Positions 33,853 to 43,368 of a DNA stretch of 64,000 nucleotides are shown piece by piece (within the stretch, counting starts at the first letter, position 1; each line of letters opens with the position of its first letter). The position numbers and the translations under genes were made by a program. The stretch is from positions 10,788,001 through 10,852,000 of the forward strand of contig CM059622.1 in the NCBI GenBank assembly GCA_030435675.1. Direction: 5' to 3'. The stretch is from Steinernema hermaphroditum (Eukaryota > Nematoda > Chromadorea > Rhabditida > Steinernematidae). A model generated the notes under the pieces. That model saw only the letters and a program-made list of their open reading frames with translations. It did not search any database and was not told where the DNA came from.

Positions 33853-35346
33853 ATGCGGGTCATCGCCATCGTCACGGGAGTCTTCTACGCCCTCGACTTC
33901 TTCGTCTTCATTGTTCCCTACGGCTACGTCCTCTGGATTCTCCAGCGCTGGCGGCAGTTCAACAACAACTGGTCCTACCGGATCATGACCCACATCTGCG
34001 CCGTCAACGTCGTCCAGCTCGGAATCACCCTTCCCGCCGCCGTCTTCGAATTTTCACGCACTTCCTTCTCCGTGAAACTGACCGAAGTTTGTAAATGATG
34101 CTGCAGCTGGCGTTATCGTCATCGATTTCAGACTCTTGGCGCCATTGGATACTGGTACCGTCCTAGCTACGCCATTTTCCTTGCGCTTCTGGCGTTTAAT
34201 CGTTTTCTGAGAGTCTTTCGCTTCTGGCCGAAATACGAAGTTCACTTCTACTGGGTGAGTTTTGGTCGGATGGACAAAACACAAGAAGGCAGCAATTAGC
34301 GCTTCGCACTGTTTTAAGTGAACAGCTCATTATCATGTGTATTCGCGATCAAAATAGTTACCGTAGGCCATGCAAGACATAGATGATCAAAATTTGAGGC
34401 TTCAGTCACAAGGCTTAAAGATCAAACAACTCCCAAGAGAGCTAATTAGTGTTATCGCTCTGCTCTTCTCTCGGTGCCACGTGCGAGGAGGAACGGAATT
34501 CCAAGTAATCATCTATTTTGAGGAAAAGCACTAAGTCCTGGCACGCAGGTGGTGTGTTTGATGGCAGTGTTTTTGAAGCAGCTTACGGTAACTTCTGGTG
34601 AAAGGGATTTCGAAAGAGCAGGGGCATTTACCTCTCTGGGTGCATAACCAGTTTAAGAATACGAAAACTTTTCGCAACAAAGACGAAAGGATAAACTTCG
34701 GATCTCTTCAGACAGTGATCGTCCAGTACTCCTCACTCCTCGTCGTGATCTTCACGGTCCTCAGCGGCCGCGTGGATCTCAGCTTCACATACTGTTTCGA
34801 AACGAACATCTACTACTCCCTCAACGAATCTGTCGTCGATGTGGAGTTCTACTGCACCCTATCCGCCCTCGCAGTCACTCTTTTCTTGTACGCTACCATC
34901 TTGACGCGTCTCTACTACAATGTGGGCACCGTAATCTGCTCATCAGCTAAGGAACTTTTTTCAGAAGTACATAAGCAACCTGAAACTGAGCCGTCTCGAG
35001 GCGGTGATCCTTGTCCAGGCCGTTCTCGCCTTCCTTCCTCTCGCCATTCTCCGCTGCACGCGCTACTTTCAAATCTCTCGCGACTACATCGACGGCAACC
35101 TCTATGCGACTTTCGCTTACAACATCCTCTACCGCTCGCTTCCAGCGATCAACTTTGCCACACTCCTCATGTGCAATAGGTGAGCGGCCTCTGAAAGGTC
35201 CTTAGTAGTTCCCAGTTCCCAGTGCCTTGCAAGGAATCCTTCGCGAAAGACTCTTCTTTGGCCTCTTCAAAGCCAAACAGCTGAAACAAGTGTTCTACGT
35301 TTCTCCATTGATTCATCAACCCATTTCGTCCACTTCGCATTGCTAG
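33853..35346 (+). CDS. 7TM chemoreceptor-type protein (receptor 4)
   Basis: Exons 33853-34086, 34132-34254, 34712-34921, 34965-35179 and 35223-35346 give 301 residues. TM1 and TM2 share one 78-codon exon, so the first ancestral intron has been lost. TM1 is VFYALDFFVFIVPYGYVLWI, TM3 GYWYRPSYAIFLALLAFNRF, TM4 SSLLVVIFTVLSG, TM5 ALAVTLFLYATILTRLYYN, TM6 VILVQAVLAFLPLAILR, and TM7 RSLPAINFATLLMCN. The third intron is 457 bases. The donor after exon 1 is GTTTGT. It is more diverged from receptors 2-3 than they are from each other. Confidence 0.75.
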
Positions 35347-37311
35347 CTCGAAGAAATCGAAAATCGGACGCCAAGGACCTGCTCACACCCATCATGACCG
35401 AATCACATAGAATCTTTCTGTTTCACGAAAATAAAACATATGCCGATGAGGAATGATATGACAAGAACAGGCAAATAAAATTGTCAATGCAGACATCTCT
35501 GACGGAAAAGTGGTTTGAGAAATGCCCACAATTTTCTGTGCGAGACCCGGCCTCTTCGATCTTCAGCCTAAATGTTCGAATCTCGGTTTCGATCTCGCTT
35601 TTCGATCAACGTTTCGAGTCTCGAAATCCATCACTGGTCACGATTTTAGCTGTATAGTCGATGTAAACGGATTGGGGTACGCGTCCTGACACGAAATTGG
35701 CGCTGTTAGTAAGAATCAGATGTTCGCTCCTAATGGGATTCGCAGGTTTCGTGAATGATTTGTGCATATCTCGATGCCGAGGGCGTATTTTCGGATTTCC
35801 AACGTTGAAAATGTAGCAAAAGCTCTGTGCGTTCGAATGCGCACAGATTTGTTTGATTTCGCGCCGTGTGTGCAGAGAAATTAACTCATCTTTGTAATGA
35901 GAGGAGATATTTCCCCGATTCTATGCGTGTTTTTGAGTGTCGTGGGCCGTACATCAGCTGTAACACGCTGGAAAATAGCTAAGGCAGCGCGAATGAATGT
36001 TTGTTTGAAGCGTAGAGGGAGGAAGAGCGGTTGCCGTATGTTAGTCAGGTGCAGTCGCAACCAGATTCAATGACTCCACAATCTTGACCTTTTAGAGATT
36101 TCAGGTGCACTGCGACGCTCTGAAACGCGCGTCAATGATCTGTAAAGTGCAAATGAGAACTTGATGAGAGAAAATAATGCTTAGAGAGAAGATCAGAAAG
36201 ATGGAGGAGGTCCGATATAGCGATTATTTTGACTTGTCACCGCTCGGATACTTGAGATTACGCTAAATCACCTCATGGTCCTCTTTCCTTCTGATATAAC
36301 ACCCATTGGATCAAAGTTGTGCAGAAAAAATGCTTCGAGAATGCCATTGCGGAAGTAGATCGCTGTCTTGAGTATGACAGCGTAGAAGTTCACCTAGACG
36401 ATCAAATCACTGACGGTGCGAATTCGGACGATAGCACCGATGAATCAGAACATGAAATAGCTTTAGATGATGACGATTAGAAACGCAAAAATGGAGCATT
36501 ATTTGTATCTATTCATCACTTTTTCATAAATCGCTTAATTTCTCTGCGACTATTGAATTTGGCAACTCGAGTGACATGTCATTCGATGGAGCATTTAATT
36601 CTGCACAAATTTGACGTTGGAATTTCCGCGAAACGCTCTAGTTCGCTCGAAAATGACGAAAAAAGACAGGGAGTACGAAATCCCCATTGAAAAAATGCGA
36701 AAAGACGAAAAACTACGGTAGTCTAGCGGTCCCGCCACGAGCACCTTGCGGACCCCAATCCGTTTACACCGACTATAACTCGGACGACTTCCTCGCATGT
36801 GTCCCATAGTAGTTCCCGCAGAGAGGTATCGGGAAAATTTCGCGGACTTGGTAGATTCGGAGAGAATTTTCTCACTCCGCGGAATTTTCCTATAATCCCG
36901 CAACGATAAGCCTTCAAGTCAACTTCGCCTCAGCGCGAATACCACTGCAAACGGGTTGCAGATGCGAACGAACGGTCTGTCTCATTTCCACCGCTCAGTC
37001 CATGTCAGGCAGCCAGAAGCGGCGTTGCAGTCAGTTGAATCCGTCAGGTTGAAAGGAACGGTGGTGCGAGCGGTCGGTGTCGATCAGTCTCTCATTTTGG
37101 TGCGCAGGTAGCGGTCGTTTGTATCCTGCAGTTTGCAGCGCCTTCACTTCGACCAGCGGAGGCGTCGAGTCGGTCGGCTGGAACGCGAGTTGGTCGTTCG
37201 TCTCGACTCTGAGAAACCATCCACGTCCACACCAAGCCGAACAGTTCTGTGGCTTGCGTAAGTTTCGTTACTCTCTTTCTTAATTGGCACTCTCATTTAG
37301 AACCCGTGAAG
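35347..37311. other. 2 kb without a supported gene
   Basis: It lies upstream of the SH2-like repeat gene. It holds an isolated exon-like acidic frame (36325-36480, listed separately). A CATTTAG acceptor ending at 37300 is the probable trans-splice site of the downstream gene. Nothing else is supported. Confidence 0.4.
36325..36480 (+). other. Isolated acidic exon-like frame
   Basis: A good acceptor (GTTGTGCAG) opens a 52-codon frame ending in TAG. It starts KKCFENAIAEVDRCLEYDS and turns into an Asp/Glu-rich tail ending ALDDDD. It looks like a last exon, but no upstream exons were found. It could be a gene remnant or chance. Confidence 0.2.
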
Positions 37312-39861
37312 ATGGCTCAGGTACAACTAAAAGACGAACGGAATGTGTCGAAGATTGACAACGATATCACTGCCAAACCAGAGACGAAGGGTCATATTCT
37401 TGCGAATGACTTCCGTTAATTTTTTCTTTTAGATGACAAAGTCGCAGTGCCAGAAGGTGCGAAAGTGGACAAACTAGAGACGGAGGGTCAATATGCCGTC
37501 TCCAACCCCGGTACTGAATCGACTTACCAGCGAGTGGAGCAAGGTACCCGGACAGCCCTCATTTACTGGGATGGTTGGCTGACGGCCCGCGACGCGATGG
37601 AGTTTGAGAAGGAGGGTGACTACTTTGTGAGTGCACCCGAGAAAGACAAGGAGAGGACTACTAAAAAAATCGTCCGCATGGTTTCGTTGGATACAGCACC
37701 CAATGGTTACATTTCTTCTTTACTTTTGACTGTTCTTACTGTGCCCTTAAGGGAAGAATTGGTCGTACGGCCCTAATGGCGAAGTGATCTATCACAAAAC
37801 GGGATTCGTCGGAATCTTCGATAAGACCGTTTCCCGCAATCAGATGAATGAAATCGTGTCGCAGTATGGTAGTCTAATACCTGTGAGCAACGGTTAGGTG
37901 GTTGTGTTCAGTTTTGATGAAATCGAAGCACTTCTAGCACTTCTTCCTGTACAAACCGGACCGTCCATCGGCACCCAGTACGATCTCACGAAGGGTCAAA
38001 AGTCTGCCTACGCGAGTGTTTCGTCCCATGGAGCATCCGGCAAAGGTGGAGGAATAGCTGGAGCACAAAATCCGATGTTGCCTGGAAGCGGAAATGCAAA
38101 ACAGAATGTCTCCGCCTACAACGAAGTTGGCAGAGATCAAAGGTCTGCTTATGCGAGCTTTTCGTCCCATGGAGCAGTCGCTAAAGGTGGAGAAAAAGCT
38201 GGAACGCAAAACCCGATGTTGCCTGGAAGCGGAAATGCAAAACAGAATGTCTCCGCCTACAACGAAGTCGGCAGAGATCAAAGGTCTGCTTACGCGAGCT
38301 TTTCGTCCCATGGAGTAGTCGCTAAAGGTGGAGGAAAAGCTGGAGCACAAAATCCGATGTTGCCTGGAAGCGGAAATACAAGACAGAATACCTCCGCCTA
38401 CAACGATGTCGTCGGAGATCAACGTGGTCAAGGTGGTGAATGTTGCTCTTTGTTCACCCTTATTAATAGTTTCTTAGGTGTAAGCGATTCTCGCAGCGGA
38501 TACCCAAACGATGGTTATTCGGGTCCCTGGGGAGCTAACGGGCCTCCCTATCGCAAGAACTGGAAGATCGAAAACGGAAAGATAGTGTACATATCGACGG
38601 GATTCGTTAGCGCCGCAAAATCCGGGGCCCTCCGAGGCAACATAAGTGGTGTTGGAAACTTCCAGCAACGCCAAGATTCCTCTGCCTACATGTCAGCTGG
38701 TGGATCTGGAGCAGTCGGTGGCAGTTCTGCAGGCATTGGAAGAACTCGTAGTGGATATCAGGACGGAAACTTCCAGCAGCGCCAAGATTCCTCTGCCTAC
38801 ATGTCAGCTGGTGGATCTGGAGCAGTCGGTGGCAATTCTGCAGGCATTGGAAGAACTCGTAGTGGATATCAGGATGGAAACTTCCAGCAGCGCCAAGATG
38901 GCTCTGCCTACATGTCAGCTGGTGGATCTGGAGCAGTCGGTGGCGGTTCTGCAGGCATTGGAAGAACTCGTAGTGGATATCAGGATGGAAACTTCCAGCA
39001 GCGCCAAGATGTCTCTGCCTACATGTCAGCTGGTGGATCTGGAGCAGTCGGTGGCGGTTCTGCAGGCCTCGGAAGGACGCAAAGTGGGAACCAGGACGGA
39101 AACTTCCAGCAACGCCAAGAGTCCTCTGCTTACATGTCAGCTGGTGGATCTGGAGCAGTCGGTGGCAGTTCTGCAGGCATTGGAAGAACTCGTAGTGGAT
39201 ATCAGGACGGAAACTTCCAGCAGCGCCAAGATGCCTCTGCCTACATGTCAGCTGGTGGATCTGGAGCAGTCAGTGGCGGTTCTGCAGGCTTCGGAAGGAC
39301 TCAAGGCGGAAACAAGGACGGAAACTTCCAGCAACGCCACGGCTCTTCTGCGTACATGGATGCGAATGTTTCTGGAGTCAATGGTGGGAACTACGGACTT
39401 GGAGGCCTTGGACCCAAAGGCAGCCAAGCCAGCAACTTCCAGCAGAGGCACAACTCGTCGGCGTATCTCGATGCTGCAAGCGTGATAACGGGAGGAGGTT
39501 GTAAAGGAATTACGAGGACTGGAGGCATTGGAGCCTCGGGAAAGAAGAGTAACCTCGATGCTAGAGACTTGGGAAAAGGTTTGCAGTGTCAACATTGGGC
39601 TACTAAAAATTTTACGCATTTTAAGAAGGATATGGAAATAAGACTTTCGACGGATACCCTAACGATGGATACAATGGACCATGGAGTGCTAATGGAGCTC
39701 CTTACCGCAAGAATTGGAAGATCGAGGGTGGCAAGATCGCCTATATTCCAACTGGATTTGTCGGCTACTTCGATCCCAAGAAAACGCACAGCGGAGGGCA
39801 TTCTGTGGCAGCAGGCTCCACTTCTGGAGGATCACAGACGCCAAGGAGCGCTTATCTGTAG
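37312..39861 (+). CDS. SH2-like, Gly/Ser/Tyr repeat protein (781 aa)
   Basis: Exons 37312-37390, 37433-37705, 37752-37868, 37938-39578 and 39626-39861 join in phase. Residues ~50-156 look like an SH2 domain: IYWDGWLTARDAMEFEKEGD, then YFVS where SH2 has FLVR, then NGEVIYHKTGFVGIF and NQMNEIVSQY. The phosphotyrosine-binding arginine is thus replaced by serine. Next come three 47-residue repeats (SAYASFSSHG...NPMLPGSGN...SAYNEV), a partial SH2-like module (PYRKNWKIENGKIVY), eight 37-residue repeats (NFQQRQDSSAYMSAGGSGAV), and a second partial module (GAPYRKNWKIEGGKIAY, PTGFVGYFD). There is no signal peptide or TM span, so a cytosolic scaffold is likely. AATAAA is at 39908. The SH2 assignment is by eye. 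Confidence 0.7.
37997..38419 (+). repeat. Three 141-bp tandem coding repeats
   Basis: Units start at 37997, 38138 and 38279, exactly 141 bases apart. Each encodes 47 residues carrying SAYAS, SSHG, QNPMLPGSGN and SAYN. Units 2 and 3 differ by only a few bases; unit 1 is a little more diverged. Confidence 0.9.
38657..39544 (+). repeat. Eight 111-bp tandem coding repeats
   Basis: Units begin (AACTTCCAGCA) at 38657, 38768, 38879, 38990, 39101, 39212, 39323 and 39434, all exactly 111 bases apart. Units 1-6 are nearly identical over SSAYMSAGGSGAV; units 7 and 8 are diverged yet keep the 37-codon period and the SSAY core. Confidence 0.92.
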
Positions 39862-40594
39862 GCTAATTAGTAAGCAGTATTAGAATTGCAAATCTTGAAT
39901 CCCATAAAATAAAAACCATTGTCGTTGACTGCTCGAAGAGGGCCACAAAATGCACCATTGGAAGCGTTACTGAAATAAGTTCGACGTGTTTGTGTCAAAA
40001 TCCAGATTCATCTGTGCAGAAGCAAGAGCGGCGGTCGATTCTCCGGAGAAAATTGTGTTGCCCCCTCGGTTGGTCCTACTACGGAGCACAGGAGTCCAAC
40101 CACTCTTCTCATTTAAAATCTAGCCATGTACTTAATTCGGATGCTTTATTTTTGTGGCGGTAATCACACATTTTCTGTACCGGAGTGAACTGCCCGGGCA
40201 AATGACCCTTAAACATTCACTTGTTCATTACCCCCTACAGACGCTACCTATTGTTTCCACAGACATTTTTTCCTTTCCACGAACCATGACTCTGGTACCC
40301 AAATATCATAATGCCGCTGCATCTAGAGTTGCAATTCGAATTCGTTTATTCTGTGGGCACAGTAACGTCAGAGGAATGCATGACTTGATCTAAAAGACAA
40401 GTGCACATAGAAGTGGCCTGGATATTTAATTAATTGAGGACGGTACCATTTAACAGCAACGACTTTTCGCTTTTTTCGCCAACCGATGTACTTCTGATCG
40501 CAAATTCCTAAATAGATGGATTTCTTTGTATTCATCCTTTTTTATGAAATGAGATTGCATTCCTCAGTGCGAGACCATGGAATTGTTTGCGCTC
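39862..40594. other. Convergent intergenic region
   Basis: It lies between the repeat-protein gene and receptor 5. The polyadenylation signal AATAAA is at 39908-39913. No gene is seen. Confidence 0.4.
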
Positions 40595-41958
40595 TCAGAG
40601 GGCAACAAAAAAGGCAAATTGAGTGTGTTTACGATCTACGATCTTACGAACAGCCGAAGAATTCCTTCCCCTATATATGTTCCTACAAATCCTGTCGATT
40701 TCTTACCTGTCCAGCAACAACACGATGGTGATGGTTAGGGCGGACAGAGACCGGAAAAAAATGAGATGCGGAATGCGAACAACGTCTGAAGCTTCGATGT
40801 TCTTGCTGAAGAGCTGATAGATGGTGCTGTGAATGCCGGTCGGAAAGTGAACGGCAAACGCTCGATAGAGTATCCGAAGACTGGTCTCCTCCAGCGACTC
40901 TCTTCTCACGAATTTCTGAGAAGTCGTTTACTTTCCGATCTAAGGAAACCCACTGAATATAGTAGTTTGCAGATCACGATTAAGTAGACGACAGTCGTCG
41001 TGTGGCGAACCACATTTATGGCCAACTCCAGTCGCTGTGTGGGGTCGTGAAAGTAGTGAGTTGCGAAATCGTAGGAGAAGTCGAAATCGAGGTAGACGGT
41101 CATAAGCACAAGCACGACCAGAGCGTACCAGAGTAGGAAAACGAAGTACTAGAACAGGGCTACAGGCATTACAGGGCAGAGTTTTACTTTGTGAACGTCG
41201 TTTTCGTAAGGAATGTTGAAATCGAAGACGACTGACAGTTGGTTGACGCAGAGGATGATGTTGAGGAACGTGTAGGCGATGCGGAACCAGGCAGAGAAGG
41301 AACCTGCCGTCTAAAAGACAATTCTGTGCATCGACGAGTTGAAATTGCCAACAGGACAGCTCAGAGAAGCGACAATCACAATCAGCATTGCGTTGTTTTC
41401 GAGCTGCCTCGTCCGGCTGTGAAACCTAATGTTCGCAAGATTTGCAGAATCTCGAGAAATCCTTCGTGTGAAATACAATTACGAACCAAATCATATTAGG
41501 GTTACATTGTGTTCACATGCGCAAAGCTATAACTTTTCTACATAATCCAGCACAACTGAGGAAAAATGAAATTTAAAACGCTCTCACATCTTATCTTAAC
41601 ATCTTAACGTAAAAGGTTCTTTCCCTACCACATGCTTATCAAAAACTCACGTTTCCGATGGCCGGATAGAAGGTCGCTCTAGTCAGCTCGAAGATTCCAC
41701 CCGTAAACGCAGAGGTGAGCGACAAAACGTTTGCGACGGATAGATGCGCCAAGATGCGGTAGAAGATTACTCTGTCGTATTCGTCGTTTGTTGCCAAAAT
41801 CTTAAAACGTTCTTAGTAGACGTCGTCTTCCGATCGTTTACCCAAATCAGCGTCATGTAGAGAGGCAGGTAAACGCTAGCAATAAGTGAACAAGCAATCC
41901 CCAAAGAGAGGGACTCCGACGCCGAATATACAATGTTCCCGTTAGAGGACAGGTTCAT
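40595..41958 (-). CDS. 7TM chemoreceptor-type protein (receptor 5)
   Basis: Exons 41958-41842, 41800-41651, 41310-41188, 41148-40954, 40915-40707 and 40682-40595 give 293 residues with codon counts 39, 50, 41, 65 and a 209-base fifth exon. TM1 is LGIACSLIASVYLPLYMTLI, TM2 RILAHLSVANVLSLTSAFTG, TM3 SAWFRIAYTFLNIILCVNQL, and TM4 YFVFLLWYALVVLVLMTVYL. The loop after TM4 carries THYFHDPT, shared with receptors 6 and 7, which places them in one subfamily. The second intron is 340 bases. It is probably a sensory-neuron receptor; the ligand is unknown. Confidence 0.77.
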
Positions 41959-42714
41959 CCCTGAAATGACAGATTCGGAACGCGCTCTACGGCAGAACTC
42001 AAATGACTAGTGCACTATGGCTCTTTATGGCGATGTACGTGGCATCCGTAGGGTCGTTATGTTGGCGGCACCTGTCACGCAACAGCTGGACGGGGATTCT
42101 GCAATTATCGCGATCCAGTTCTCACCTTATTGGGCGTAAGATAATGGACTGTTGTGATATAACAAACTCATACAAGCTCGTGCAGGGTAAACGGTTTTTC
42201 AGCAAATTACTTGACGGTTCACGTCAACGATTCTTTTTTTCATTGGGGCTTCTTTTTGGGGGAACTTTCATTGTTGGACGTTACGGGTTTTAGGATCACT
42301 GACACCAGATTGCCGTTTGCCATTCTAAGCGCCTATCGCACGGCCTCGTCGATTGCAATAAATTAATAGAATAACAACATAATGAAGAACAGCTGGTTTG
42401 CAGCGCTGCACATTCGCAGAAACGCTGTTTGCTGCTTGGTTTGATTCATCACTACACGAGGATTGCAGGTGGTGGAAGGTGTAAAATCTGCCTTAAAACA
42501 AAGAGCACACTAGCCAGAACTTCATATAGAGGTCACGTGTCAAATCCTAGCAACGGCTATGTTTGTTTTAGCTGTTCGATATGCTTACACTCAAGTTAGT
42601 TCAGCTTCGAATTCGGTAAAAATTCCTATCTAATTTTGCCGTCTTTTAAGTCTTGCGGAACACGGTCCTAACCACATTTATTTATTTCACACACATTAAT
42701 TTTAATTTTCACAC

Positions 42715-42876
42715 GACAAATTTTGTGATTTTAATAGGTCGATAATATTTTTGAACCAGCTTTGCAAATTTCTGGCCATTTTTAAAGAACCCTAGATCAT
42801 TTTGTTTGCGAATAAATCCTGCATCGATTAAAAACGTTTGTTAGAATTGGCTCCCCGTGGACAGAGTTATTTCCAC
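42715..42876. repeat. 162-bp direct repeat, copy 1
   Basis: It is identical by eye over its whole length to copy 2 at 43005-43166, offset 290 bases. It starts GACAAATTTTGTG and ends GAGTTATTTCCAC. AT-rich and noncoding. Confidence 0.9.
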
Positions 42877-43004
42877 AGTTATTTCCACATTTCAAAACAA
42901 TCCTGTTGTGTTCAGATGTGAACCTATTGGAAACTTCTCAAAAGTACACAAAGATCTTGCTTCTTATGTTGCTTCAACAATTTAAAGTCGAGTTGCAGTA
43001 TAAG

Positions 43005-43166
43005 GACAAATTTTGTGATTTTAATAGGTCGATAATATTTTTGAACCAGCTTTGCAAATTTCTGGCCATTTTTAAAGAACCCTAGATCATTTTGTTTGCG
43101 AATAAATCCTGCATCGATTAAAAACGTTTGTTAGAATTGGCTCCCCGTGGACAGAGTTATTTCCAC
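43005..43166. repeat. 162-bp direct repeat, copy 2
   Basis: It is the second copy of the unit at 42715-42876. The 128 bases between the copies are unrelated. No divergence between copies was seen, so the duplication is recent or maintained by conversion. Confidence 0.9.
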
Positions 43167-43368
43167 TTTGTGAATTTTTCAAAAGCGACGATAGAAGTAA
43201 AAAATCCGCTAAATTCAAAACTCAGAAAACGACTAAGGACCGACCGCCACCGCGGCACGAGTGAGTCTGTCTCATAAGTGCTTTATTACACAAAGGCAAA
43301 AATAATAAAACAAACGATTTGGAAATATTTCTAATCGGAGCAACATTATCCTTGGTCGAGGTTGTTCC

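Larger units (their letters stand above)
41959..43368. other. 1.4 kb intergenic with a direct duplication
   Basis: AT-rich spacer between receptors 5 and 6. It holds two identical 162-base copies (listed separately) and a 12-base tandem (AGTTATTTCCAC twice) at the end of the first copy. No coding signal is seen. Confidence 0.5.

Noticed and set aside
38646..39485. Alternative plus-strand frame of 279 codons over the 111-bp repeats
   Set aside because: The repeat length is a multiple of three, so all frames stay open by chance. Only the main frame connects to upstream and downstream exons.
38657..39544. Regular direct repeats resembling a CRISPR array
   Set aside because: The units are 111 bp, contiguous, coding and in a spliced eukaryotic gene, with no spacers.
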